Part shown: positions 1-8,058 of the stretch, one piece after another
Layout of the letters: the number at the start of each line of letters is the position of its first letter
How positions within the stretch are numbered: the first letter of the stretch is position 1
NCBI GenBank assembly: GCA_024403415.1
Contig: JAKSRY010000005.1
Coordinates: 1 to 64,000, forward strand
DNA from: Lachnospiraceae bacterium
Lineage (GTDB): Bacteria > Bacillota > Clostridia > Lachnospirales > Lachnospiraceae
Direction: 5' to 3'
Length of the DNA: 64,000 nucleotides
Notes under the pieces: model-generated
Database searches by the model: none
The model's input: the letters and a program-made list of their open reading frames with translations, nothing else
Told to the model about the DNA's origin: nothing
Program-made: the position numbers and the translations under genes

Positions 1-710
1 TGAACACAGATGCTATTTCTTACTATGCAACATTTGATAACTACATGGTAGGTACTAAGCAGGGACAGTACATTGAAGAGCAGTTAGGACTTAAGGAAGG
101 TAACGGACCTTTCAATATCGAGTTAATCACAGGTGACCCTGGTGATAACAATGCTAACTTCTTCTTCGGTGGTGCTATGGATGTTCTTAATCCATATATC
201 GAAAATGGTCAGTTAGTTGTTAAGTCTGGTCAGACAGATTTCAAGTCATGTGCTACAGCTGAATGGTCTACAGCAAACGCTCAGAACAGATTTGATACAA
301 TTATCGCTGCAAACTATGCAGACGGAACAAGACTTGATGCTGTTATGTGTTCTAACGACTCTACAGCTCAGGGTGTAACACTTTCACTTGAAGCTAACTA
401 CGATGTAGCTGGTCAGGGATGGCCTATCATCACAGGTCAGGACTGTGATATCGTATCAGTTAAGAACATGATCGCTGGTAAGCAGTCAATGTCTATCTTC
501 AAGGATACACGTACACTTGCTTCTAAGACAGTTGAAATGGTTGATGCTATCATGAAGGGAACAGAAGCTCCTGTAAACGATACAAAAACTTACGACAACG
601 GAAGCTTTGTAGTTCCTTCATACCTTTGCGAGCCTGTATTCGCAGATGTAAACAACTACAAGGAACTCTTAATTGATTCTGGTTATTATAAGGCAGAAGA
701 ACTTCAGTAA
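1..710 (+). CDS. chvE: Sugar ABC transporter substrate-binding protein, ChvE-like (3' part)
   Basis: The reading frame is open from the window edge (first full codon at base 3) to TAA at 708-710, so this is the C-terminal part of a gene that begins upstream. The residues match the type I periplasmic-binding-protein fold of the ChvE/xylose-arabinose-galactose receptors: a receptor-like stretch with 'ITGDPGDNNANFFFGGAMDV', then a hinge and the 'AVMCSNDSTAQGV' segment that normally lines the sugar pocket, then 'IITGQDCDI'. In a Gram-positive cell it would be a membrane-anchored lipoprotein, but the lipobox is outside the window. Directly downstream lie the matching ATPase and permease, so it should deliver a monosaccharide to them. 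The ligand cannot be read from sequence; the GH27 gene nearby suggests galactose or arabinose. The family call is firm and the gene name is by analogy with Agrobacterium. Confidence 0.85.
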   Translation, partial: NTDAISYYATFDNYMVGTKQGQYIEEQLGLKEGNGPFNIELITGDPGDNNANFFFGGAMDVLNPYIENGQLVVKSGQTDFKSCATAEWSTANAQNRFDTIIAANYADGTRLDAVMCSNDSTAQGVTLSLEANYDVAGQGWPIITGQDCDIVSVKNMIAGKQSMSIFKDTRTLASKTVEMVDAIMKGTEAPVNDTKTYDNGSFVVPSYLCEPVFADVNNYKELLIDSGYYKAEELQ

Positions 711-740
711 TCTGATTTTAGATTAACTGAATAAAACAAA

Positions 741-767
741 TAGGCGGGTTATAAATTAACCCGCCTA
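741..767 (+). terminator. Intercistronic hairpin between binding protein and ATPase genes
   Basis: A perfect 10-bp stem (741-750 with 758-767) with a 7-base loop lies 30 bases after the binding-protein stop. Only a weak T-run (tattttg) follows, so it looks more like a leaky terminator or 3' mRNA stabiliser. Such hairpins commonly let the binding protein be made in excess over its transporter. Confidence 0.7.
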
Positions 768-830
768 TATTTTGAAAAAACAAGATTTGGACAGTATTGG
801 ATTGGTTTATATGACAAAGGAGGGGTTAGA

Positions 831-2402
831 TTGGCGAATATTATTTTGGAAATGAAACAAATCACCAAAACTTTCCCTGGTGTTAAAGCACTTGATAACG
901 TTAATTTACAGGTTGAAGAATCGGAAATTCACGCGCTTGTAGGAGAAAACGGAGCAGGTAAATCTACTTTGATGAATGTACTTAGTGGTGTTTATCCTTT
1001 TGGTACCTACGAAGGCGATATTATATATAAATCTGAAGTATGTCATTTTAATGATATTAAGGATAGTGAGGCTCTGGGAATAGTTATCATCCACCAGGAA
1101 TTGGCATTGGTTCCATATATGACAATTGCCGAGAATATGTTCCTTGGTAACGAAAGAGGTAAAAGTTATAAGATCGACTGGGATGAGACAAACGCATTAG
1201 CGAAAAAATATCTTGATATAGTTGGTCTGCAGGAAAGTCCTCAGACGTTGATAAAGGATATTGGTGTTGGTAAACAGCAGCTCGTTGAAATAGCTAAAGC
1301 ATTATCTAAGAATGCAAAATTGCTGATTCTTGATGAGCCTACATCATCATTGAATGAATCAGATTCAAAGGCATTGCTTGATTTGATGTTGAAATTAAAG
1401 TATGAGCATGGATTAACATCAATTATTATTTCTCATAAGCTGAATGAGATCTCATATGTAGCAGACAAAATTACCGTTATTCGTGACGGTTCAACGATAG
1501 AAACTCTTGATAAGAAGGTTGACGATTTCTCAGAACCAAGAATTATCAAAGGAATGGTTGGAAGAGAGTTATCAGACAGATTCCCTAAGAGAGAAAATTG
1601 TGTATTAGATGAAATTAAGATGGAGGTTAAGAACTGGAATGCATACCATCCTCTATATTCGGAGAGAAAGGTTGTCGACAATGTTAACTTCCATGTAAAG
1701 AAAGGTGAAGTTCTTGGAATTGCAGGACTTATGGGTGCCGGCAGAACAGAACTTGCGATGAGTATTTTCGGAAAGAGTTATGGCGATAATATAAGCGGTG
1801 AACTCTATTTCGATGGTAAGAGAGTTTTCCTTAATAGTGTAACCGATGCTATTAAACAGAAGCTTGCATATGTTACGGAAGACAGAAAAGGAAATGGATT
1901 AATACTTAGTAATCCTATTAAAGTAAATACTACCCTTGCAAATCTTGAAGGTGTAAGTAATCACGGAATTATCGACAAAGATAAAGAATATGCGGTTGCA
2001 GTAGAGTATAAGGAAAAATTAAAAACAAAATGTCCTTCAGTTGAGCAGAATGTTGGAAATCTTTCAGGAGGTAATCAGCAAAAAGTTCTTCTTGCAAAAT
2101 GGATGTTTGCAGATCCAGAGATTCTTATACTTGATGAACCAACAAGAGGTATTGACGTTGGAGCTAAATACGAAATCTACTGTATTATCAACCAACTTGT
2201 TAGTGAAGGAAAATCAGTTATTATGATTTCTTCGGAGATGCCGGAACTTTTGGGAATGGCTGACCGTGTTTACGTAATGAACGAAGGTAAGATGGTTGGA
2301 GAACTTTCGAAAGAGGAAGCTTCACAGGAAAAGATTATGACTATGATTATTCAGTCAGCGGGCAAGAAGCCGCTTGAAGTATCAACAAAGGAGGAGAAAT
2401 AA
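831..2402 (+). CDS. gguA: Sugar ABC transporter ATP-binding protein, GguA/MglA-like
   Basis: This is a 523-residue tandem ATPase of the carbohydrate importer (CUT2) family. The first half has Walker A GENGAGKS at residues 38-45 and Walker [11 protein letters not shown]. The second half has the degenerate P-loop GLMGAGRTE usual for this family, signature LSGGNQQK and Walker [11 protein letters not shown]. Length and layout match MglA/XylG/GguA. Translation starts at TTG 831, chosen because an excellent ribosome site (aaaggagggg, 816-825) sits 5 bases upstream and no better start exists. It lies between the receptor and permease genes, whose products it should energise at the inner face of the membrane. 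Substrate is inferred only from context. Confidence 0.92.
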   Translation: MANIILEMKQITKTFPGVKALDNVNLQVEESEIHALVGENGAGKSTLMNVLSGVYPFGTYEGDIIYKSEVCHFNDIKDSEALGIVIIHQELALVPYMTIAENMFLGNERGKSYKIDWDETNALAKKYLDIVGLQESPQTLIKDIGVGKQQLVEIAKALSKNAKLLILDEPTSSLNESDSKALLDLMLKLKYEHGLTSIIISHKLNEISYVADKITVIRDGSTIETLDKKVDDFSEPRIIKGMVGRELSDRFPKRENCVLDEIKMEVKNWNAYHPLYSERKVVDNVNFHVKKGEVLGIAGLMGAGRTELAMSIFGKSYGDNISGELYFDGKRVFLNSVTDAIKQKLAYVTEDRKGNGLILSNPIKVNTTLANLEGVSNHGIIDKDKEYAVAVEYKEKLKTKCPSVEQNVGNLSGGNQQKVLLAKWMFADPEILILDEPTRGIDVGAKYEIYCIINQLVSEGKSVIMISSEMPELLGMADRVYVMNEGKMVGELSKEEASQEKIMTMIIQSAGKKPLEVSTKEEK

Positions 2403-2403
2403 T

Positions 2404-3606
2404 ATGAGTGGAAGACAGTTTGTCACTTTCCTTAAAAAGAATACTATGATTCTTATTTTATTAGCTGTTTTAGTATTCTTTACATTAATGACAGATGGTA
2501 ATATGCTGTCAGCGATGAGTGTTACAAGTTTGATTAGCCAGAATGCATATGTATTTATCCTGGCAACAGGTATGTTACTCTGTATTTTGACAGGAGGTAA
2601 TATCGACCTTTCTGTTGGATCTATTGTATGTTTCGCAGGTGCAATTGGTGGTTTCCTTTTAGTTAAATTGCAGTTGCCTCTTATAGTAGCAATTATCGGA
2701 ATATTAGCAGTTGGTATCTTGATTGGAGCATTCCAGGGCTTCTGGATTGCATATGTAAGAATACCACCTTTCATCGTTACTCTTGCCGGTATGCTTGCAT
2801 TCAGAGGTCTTTCAAATGCAGTATTAGGTGGTAAGTCTATTCCTGTTGATGATAAGTACAGCACATTCCTTATGCTCTTTGGTGGTGGTAATGAATGTTA
2901 TGTAACAGATGTATTTAGCTTTATTGGAATCGAAAAGTTCAACGTTACATGTTTCGCTCTTGGTATTCTTGCTACAGCAGTATTTATTTTAACAGGCCTT
3001 GTATCAAGAAATACTAAGATAAAGAAAGGATATGAAGTTGAAAACTTTGTTTCTTTCGTAATTAAAGAAGTATTTATTTCAATTGCTATTTTAGCAATTA
3101 CATTCAGATTGTCACAGTATAAAGGATTCCCTATGGTACTTATTTGGGTTATGATTGTTGTATTGATTTACGGTTATATTACTTCAAATACTACTGTAGG
3201 ACGTTACTTCTATGCAGTTGGTGGTAATGAAAAGGCAACAAAGTTGTCTGGTATTAATACTAATAAAGTATATTTTCTTGCATATGCTAACATGGGACTT
3301 CTTGCAGCTGTATCCAGCCTTGTAGTTGTAGCAAGACTTGGATCTGCACAGACAACAGCAGGTGACAGCTACGAAATGGATGCTATTGCTTCATGTTTCA
3401 TAGGTGGTGCTTCTGCTTATGGTGGTATCGGTACAGTGCCCGGAGTTATTATTGGTGCAACTCTTATCGGTGTTATCAATATGGGTATGAGTTTGATGAA
3501 TGTAGATGCCGATTATCAGAAAGTTGTACGTGGTGCCGTATTACTTGCAGCTGTTATCTTTGATGTAGTATCAAAGAGAGGCGGAAAGTTTATTGCAAAG
3601 AACTAA
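2404..3606 (+). CDS. gguB: Sugar ABC transporter permease, GguB/XylH-like
   Basis: This 400-residue polytopic membrane protein has about ten hydrophobic segments and the family motif 'GGNIDLSVGSIV' near residue 70, plus 'YAVGGNEKATKLSGIN' and 'FIGGASAYGGIGTVPG' in the C-terminal half, as in XylH/GguB and other CUT2 permeases. The start is ATG 2404, one base after the ATPase stop, preceded by aaaggaggag at 2387-2396; an earlier in-frame ATG at 2374 lies inside the ATPase gene and has no ribosome site. A hydrophilic stretch near residues 200-215 makes it a little longer than typical relatives. It completes the importer and is followed by a strong terminator. Confidence 0.92.
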   Translation: MSGRQFVTFLKKNTMILILLAVLVFFTLMTDGNMLSAMSVTSLISQNAYVFILATGMLLCILTGGNIDLSVGSIVCFAGAIGGFLLVKLQLPLIVAIIGILAVGILIGAFQGFWIAYVRIPPFIVTLAGMLAFRGLSNAVLGGKSIPVDDKYSTFLMLFGGGNECYVTDVFSFIGIEKFNVTCFALGILATAVFILTGLVSRNTKIKKGYEVENFVSFVIKEVFISIAILAITFRLSQYKGFPMVLIWVMIVVLIYGYITSNTTVGRYFYAVGGNEKATKLSGINTNKVYFLAYANMGLLAAVSSLVVVARLGSAQTTAGDSYEMDAIASCFIGGASAYGGIGTVPGVIIGATLIGVINMGMSLMNVDADYQKVVRGAVLLAAVIFDVVSKRGGKFIAKN

Positions 3607-3630
3607 TTAATTTTAAGTATTAGATTTTCA

Positions 3631-3671
3631 AGACTCTAAAGTCAGTGTATACTGATTTTAGAGTCTTTTTG
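3631..3671 (+). terminator. Rho-independent terminator of sugar transporter operon
   Basis: A 16-bp stem (3631-3646 with 3651-3666, one G-U pair) with a gtat loop is followed by a run of five T. It ends the transporter transcript and separates it from the GH27 gene. Confidence 0.92.
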
Positions 3672-3673
3672 TT

Positions 3674-3835
3674 ATGGCGACGAGGAAAATTGACTGCATG
3701 CTTGCATGCAAGGAAATTTGACGACCGCTAATCATCGAAATGAGCGAAGCGAAATTGAGATGATATACGAGTGTATATAGCAGGCAACGGCCTGCTGTGT
3801 ATGGCGACGAGGAAAATTGACTGCATGCTTGCATG
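3674..3835. repeat. REP-like intergenic element with 35-bp direct repeats
   Basis: A perfect 35-bp direct repeat occurs at 3674-3708 and 3801-3835 (127-bp period), starting atggcgacgaggaaaattg. Each copy ends in a small palindrome built from tgcatgc. Between the copies lie another inverted repeat (agcaggc at 3779-3785 with gcctgct at 3790-3796) and a patch atcatcgaaatgagcgaagc. No coding frame uses the element. It resembles the dispersed extragenic palindromic repeats seen in Lachnospiraceae genomes, although no other copy was noticed in this window. The second copy runs up to the leader of the GH27 gene. Confidence 0.75.
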
Positions 3836-3871
3836 AAGTGTTGCACGAAGGTATGTTAAGGGGAAATATTT

Positions 3872-5713
3872 ATGGAAAGAATTAAAACATCAAGAATTGC
3901 ACCGGAAGAAATAACTGAAAAAGAATGTCAGTATCCATCTTTTGGTGATGGTAAGGTATTTGAAGGTAAAAAGACAGACAGACTTCCAGCCATGGGATGG
4001 AACAGTTGGAATGCTTTTGGTTCAGGTAATACGGAAAAGTTGACCAAAGTCATGGGGGACAGACTTGTTGAACTTGGTTTGGATCAATTAGGTTATAAAT
4101 ATGTAGTTCTTGACGACGGATGCTACATGACAGAAAGAGTTGAAGGAAAATTGTCTAATGATCCCGTTAAATTCCCGGAAGGATTTAAGGCTTTGGCAGA
4201 CTATCTTCATGAAAGAGGTCTTAAATTTGGAATGTATAACGACATTGGAACTAATCTATGCGCAGGTGCTGCTGTCGGAACATGCGGATATGAAGATGTG
4301 GATGCTGAAAGCTATAATGAATGGGATATAGATTTTCTTAAAGTAGATAATTGTTACTATTTGTGGGATAATGCAACATTTTCTAATCCGGAAAATGCAA
4401 GATTTTCATATGCACCTAAAATTGCATCAATTAAAATAACTAAAGGTGACTTTAGCAAAGAGTATTCTGCCATTAAAGATGGTAAGGTTGTTGGAAATGG
4501 TGCGGTAGCTGATGATACCGGAGTAAGTTTCATCGGAACACTCGATGGAACCAATACGGGAACCACACCGATTGGTGAACTTAGTTCGGAATTGGAGTTT
4601 GTAGTAGCGGTTCCTGATGATGGTGAGTACTCGATTTCTGTATTATGTAAACCAGGAAGGGAAAATGGATGTGGAGAATGGCTGCAGCTTGCAGTCGGAT
4701 TGCCACAGAATGAAACGCGATATTTTGATGGAATAATTATGTCAACCGAATCGGAGGCTGATGCATTAAATAAGTTGCAGGAGAATAGCGACGAAAAGAC
4801 TGCGGAAGAATTTAAAGAATCACAGCCAATTAGTGTTATGTTAACCAAAGGACGTAATATAATCCGATTAATGAATCACAGAAGACAGGAGAATGTCCTC
4901 AATGCATATGCAACAATGTTTAATGCTTTGAAAGCAAAATCTGACAAGGATATTCTTTTGTCCATTTGTGAGTGGGGAAAGACTCAGCCACATACCTGGG
5001 GGTATAAAGTCGGTGATTCATGGAGAATTCTTAATGATATTACATTTTCGGTGGGATCTGATGGGAATCCCGGAACGGGTTCTTGGAATAATCCGGGAAC
5101 TCAGAGCATAGCATCACAGTATAACAAAGCTGTTATTATGGATGAATTTTCAGGTCCGGACAAAGGATACAATGACCCCGATATGATGGTTATCGGTATG
5201 GATGGTATCACAGAGGATATGAATAAAACACATATGGCTATGTGGTGCATGATGAACGCACCCTTAATGCTTGGAATCGATTTGAGAAGAGTTGAAAAGG
5301 GAGACTCAATATATAAAATAATTGCTAATAAGAAGCTCATTGAAATCAATCAGGATCCGCTTGGTGTTCAGGCAAAAAGAGTGTATTCAAGCATTGTGGA
5401 AAAGGATGCCGACAAAACATATATTACCAATAACAACAGAGTAGACATTCTTGCAAAACCGCTTGCCAATGGTAATCTTGCTGTTTCATTCATTAATTTG
5501 TCTGATGAAGATGATGACGAATTCCATACAATTACGCTGGATGAAATTGTAGATAAAATCGGAGACAAGATGATTGACAGAGAGCGTTTTGAAGTTGAAA
5601 ATTCCTTTATAGCTGAAGATGTCTGGACCGGATATCTGCTTAATATTATAGGTCGAGACCTGACAATCCAGGGATTAAAAGCACATGAGAATCTTACATA
5701 TATTATTGAATAA
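3872..5713 (+). CDS. Alpha-galactosidase-like glycoside hydrolase, family GH27
   Basis: This 613-residue protein has the GH27 opening 'MGWNSWNAFG' near residue 41 and 'VVLDDGCY', then the nucleophile motif LKVDNC with Asp159. The likely acid/base is Asp389 in 'SWRILNDI'. 'NDPDMMVIGMDGI' and 'MWCMMNAPLMLGIDLR' close the barrel, and a C-terminal beta domain follows. About 160 residues (roughly 175-340) interrupt the barrel after the nucleophile strand and look like a carbohydrate-binding beta-sandwich ('LEFVVAVPDDGEYSISVLCK'). No signal peptide is present, so the enzyme should be cytoplasmic and act on imported oligosaccharides. Known GH27 enzymes release alpha-galactose or beta-L-arabinopyranose; which one applies is open. 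A gggg-type ribosome site precedes ATG 3872. The upstream sugar importer fits the same use. Confidence 0.88.
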   Translation: MERIKTSRIAPEEITEKECQYPSFGDGKVFEGKKTDRLPAMGWNSWNAFGSGNTEKLTKVMGDRLVELGLDQLGYKYVVLDDGCYMTERVEGKLSNDPVKFPEGFKALADYLHERGLKFGMYNDIGTNLCAGAAVGTCGYEDVDAESYNEWDIDFLKVDNCYYLWDNATFSNPENARFSYAPKIASIKITKGDFSKEYSAIKDGKVVGNGAVADDTGVSFIGTLDGTNTGTTPIGELSSELEFVVAVPDDGEYSISVLCKPGRENGCGEWLQLAVGLPQNETRYFDGIIMSTESEADALNKLQENSDEKTAEEFKESQPISVMLTKGRNIIRLMNHRRQENVLNAYATMFNALKAKSDKDILLSICEWGKTQPHTWGYKVGDSWRILNDITFSVGSDGNPGTGSWNNPGTQSIASQYNKAVIMDEFSGPDKGYNDPDMMVIGMDGITEDMNKTHMAMWCMMNAPLMLGIDLRRVEKGDSIYKIIANKKLIEINQDPLGVQAKRVYSSIVEKDADKTYITNNNRVDILAKPLANGNLAVSFINLSDEDDDEFHTITLDEIVDKIGDKMIDRERFEVENSFIAEDVWTGYLLNIIGRDLTIQGLKAHENLTYIIE

Positions 5714-5776
5714 TGGTCTAAAATAAGAAACTAATCATATTATTCTATTATTCTTATTGTTGTCCTTATCGTATTT

Positions 5777-6460
5777 TTGACGAAAAGAAGAAACGCAAAA
5801 TTATCGTCTGAGGGTAAAGCAGACAGACCCGGAAATAATACTGTTGCAGACAACAGGCAGATGGCAAGAGATGTTAACAGAATGTCCGAAGATGAGATAC
5901 TTTCTGCTATAAGAGCAACTGATCAAAACTTCTCGGCTCCTGATTTTAAATCCTTTGCGAAGAGATGTTTTGTAGATATGCAGGAAGGCTGGTCTAATCG
6001 GGATATTACACCGCTTCAGACTGTTCTTCATCCAAATATTTATGAACAGACCGAAAAACAGATTGAGATCAAAATCAGAGATGGTATTGTTAACAAACTT
6101 GAGCGTATTTCTGTTAATAATATATCAATGGTAAATTTTGAAAAAGATAATCAGTTTGAAAAACTTACGGTTGAACTTAAGGCTCAGATGGTGGATTATC
6201 AGGTTGACATAAAATCCGATACTATAGTAGCAGGATCTAAAGACAGACTGTGGAAACTCGAATATCGTATCACCTTTGTGAGATCTTTGGGATCAAAAAC
6301 ATCAACTGATAAAGATGGTACAACTGCCATGATTTGTCCTAACTGTTGTGCACATATTCCTACAGCAGCATTTGGAAAGTGTGAATATTGCGGAAGTATC
6401 GTGACTAATGGAAAGTACAGCTGGGTTATTATGGATATAACGAGATTGAGTAGAAATTAG
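5777..6460 (+). CDS. Tim44-like domain protein with C-terminal zinc ribbon
   Basis: The first usable start is TTG 5777, giving 227 residues. Residues 40-170 resemble the Tim44-like/NTF2-type domain found in small bacterial membrane proteins ('FKSFAKRCFVDMQEGWSNRD', 'TPLQTVLHPNIYEQ'), and the C-terminus has a Cys4 ribbon, CPNCC...CEYCG. The same frame stays open upstream to a stop at 5732-5734 and encodes a very hydrophobic stretch (about 5741-5776) followed by KRRN, exactly the N-terminal membrane anchor expected in this family. That stretch has no ATG, GTG or TTG before 5777, and no good ribosome site is seen at either place. The real product is therefore probably anchored, starting at an ATT codon, or the anchor is lost. 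Function is unknown; the domain call is moderate. Confidence 0.65.
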   Translation: MTKRRNAKLSSEGKADRPGNNTVADNRQMARDVNRMSEDEILSAIRATDQNFSAPDFKSFAKRCFVDMQEGWSNRDITPLQTVLHPNIYEQTEKQIEIKIRDGIVNKLERISVNNISMVNFEKDNQFEKLTVELKAQMVDYQVDIKSDTIVAGSKDRLWKLEYRITFVRSLGSKTSTDKDGTTAMICPNCCAHIPTAAFGKCEYCGSIVTNGKYSWVIMDITRLSRN

Positions 6461-6480
6461 CATGATTCTTTTGATTAACA

Positions 6481-6510
6481 AATATATTATTAAATATATT
6501 ATTAAATATT
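6481..6510. repeat. AT-rich 12-bp tandem repeat
   Basis: The unit aatatattatta occurs two and a half times between the Tim44-like gene and the aldo/keto reductase. It may be an AT-rich upstream promoter element: a tataat box follows at 6539-6544, although its -35 is poor. Confidence 0.6.
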
Positions 6511-6605
6511 AGATTTCGACGTTGACTTCGTAGCTGTTTATAATTACGCTTAAACAAACATAGATAGAGTCAAATTGATTTGAACATAGAAAAATGGAGA
6601 AGCTG

Positions 6606-7808
6606 ATGCAATATAGAAAAGACAAAAACGGAAATCCGATCTCGCTTTTGGGATTTGGCTGTATGCGCTTTACAAGGAGAGGGTCATCAATTGACCTTCC
6701 AAAAGCTGAGAAGGAAATAATGCTTGCAATTGAAAATGGTGTAAACTATTTTGATACTGCATATATTTATCCGGGTTCCGAGGCTGCAATCGGAGAAATA
6801 TTTGAAAAGAATAATGTTCGTGAAAAGATTAAGATTGCAACGAAGCTTCCACCATATTTGTTGAAAAGCCCGGCAGATATTGATAAATATTTTGAGGAAG
6901 AACTTAAAAGATTACGTACTGATTATGTAGATTATTATTTGATGCATATGCTTACAGATACGGAAGTTTTTAGAAAACTTGAAAAACTTGGCATTAAGGA
7001 ATGGGTTGAAGAAAAGAAAAAATCCGGACAGATTAGAAATGTTGGTTTTTCATTCCATGGAAATACAGAAACCTTTATAGAAATACTTAATGCCTACGAT
7101 TGGGACTTTACACAGATCCAGTATAATTATCTTGATGAGCATACACAGGCAGGAAGAAAAGGTCTTGAGGCTGCATATGAAAAAGGAATTCCTGTAATAA
7201 TCATGGAACCATTACGAGGAGGTAAGCTTGTAACAGGACTTCCTCAGGAAGCTCTTGATGTCATGAAGGAAAGTGGCAAAGACTGGTCTACTGCAGAGTG
7301 GGCATTAAGATGGTTATGGAATCAGCCGGGCGTAACCTGCGTTCTTTCGGGAATGAATAGTGAAGAAATGGTACTTGAGAACTGTCGTATAGCTTCCGAC
7401 TGTACAGAAAACTTCCTGACTGAAGCAGATTTAGATGATTATGACAAGATTAAAGAAGCGATTAAGGCAAATACCTTTGTACCATGTACGGCCTGCAGAT
7501 ACTGTATGCCGTGCCCTAAGGGTGTTGATATTCCATGTACATTCAGTTCATATAATAATGTGAAGCTTTTTGGAAAAGGAGCAGCAAGAAGAGAGTACTG
7601 GCAGACGGTAGGATTAAGAAAAGAATCTGCTTTTCCTTCACAGTGTGTTGAATGTGGTAAATGTGAGCGACACTGTCCACAAGGAATAGAGATTAGAAAG
7701 AAGCTTAAAGAAGCTGATAAGGTATTACTTCCTTGGTATTATAAGCTCTTTGCCAAAGCAAGCCGAAGGTTTCTTTTTAGAAAAACTAAGAATAATAAAG
7801 CAAAATAA
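6606..7808 (+). CDS. Aldo/keto reductase with two C-terminal [4Fe-4S] motifs
   Basis: The first 275 residues form an aldo/keto reductase barrel: 'GFGCMRF', the catalytic Tyr in 'FDTAYIYPGSE', the Lys in 'KIATKLPP' and the His in 'YYLMHML'. The last 120 residues carry ferredoxin-type clusters, CTACRYCMPCPKGVDIPC and CVECGKCERHCPQG, so this belongs to the Fe-S aldo/keto reductase group common in anaerobes. Electron transfer from the clusters to substrate is inferred. Start ATG 6606 (400 residues, 'MQYRKDKNGN') is preferred over ATG 6594 because ggagaag at 6597-6602 lies just before it and the family normally begins this way. Substrate is unknown. The gene appears monocistronic, with a terminator behind it. 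Confidence 0.88.
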   Translation: MQYRKDKNGNPISLLGFGCMRFTRRGSSIDLPKAEKEIMLAIENGVNYFDTAYIYPGSEAAIGEIFEKNNVREKIKIATKLPPYLLKSPADIDKYFEEELKRLRTDYVDYYLMHMLTDTEVFRKLEKLGIKEWVEEKKKSGQIRNVGFSFHGNTETFIEILNAYDWDFTQIQYNYLDEHTQAGRKGLEAAYEKGIPVIIMEPLRGGKLVTGLPQEALDVMKESGKDWSTAEWALRWLWNQPGVTCVLSGMNSEEMVLENCRIASDCTENFLTEADLDDYDKIKEAIKANTFVPCTACRYCMPCPKGVDIPCTFSSYNNVKLFGKGAARREYWQTVGLRKESAFPSQCVECGKCERHCPQGIEIRKKLKEADKVLLPWYYKLFAKASRRFLFRKTKNNKAK

Positions 7809-7877
7809 GCCGTCAATGGAGATACATATGTGTATATCTTTATCTCTAAGACGCGATAAGTAGTCACCTTGACTATT

Positions 7878-7905
7878 AAAAAGACCCGTAAGGGTCTTTT
7901 TTTTA
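7878..7905 (+). terminator. Rho-independent terminator after aldo/keto reductase
   Basis: The stem aagaccc (7881-7887) pairs with gggtctt (7892-7898), extended by A-T pairs, with a gtaa loop and a long T-run. Confidence 0.9.
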
Positions 7906-7917
7906 TGGAAATGTACA

Positions 7918-7946
7918 TTGTGGCAATGTTTCACGGGTGATATACT
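7918..7946 (+). promoter_or_regulatory. Probable sigma-A promoter for typA
   Basis: TTGTGG (7918-7923), a 17-base spacer and TATACT (7941-7946) lie between the upstream terminator and typA. The leader of about 105 bases shows no obvious structure. Confidence 0.6.
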
Positions 7947-8058
7947 CAAACAGTTAAAATAAAGGTATTCGTAATAAAGAATATGTAAGGTTCGAATATT
8001 TGCTCCGAGTATTATTGAATTAGCAGTTTATGGAGTATGATATTTTGTGGAGATATTT

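Noticed and set aside
2382-2864. 160-codon minus-strand frame opposite the sugar permease
   Set aside because: Fully inside a well-supported membrane permease gene, without start signals.
3674-3835. CRISPR array
   Set aside because: Only two copies, 127 bases apart, with structured non-spacer sequence between, and no cas genes in the window.
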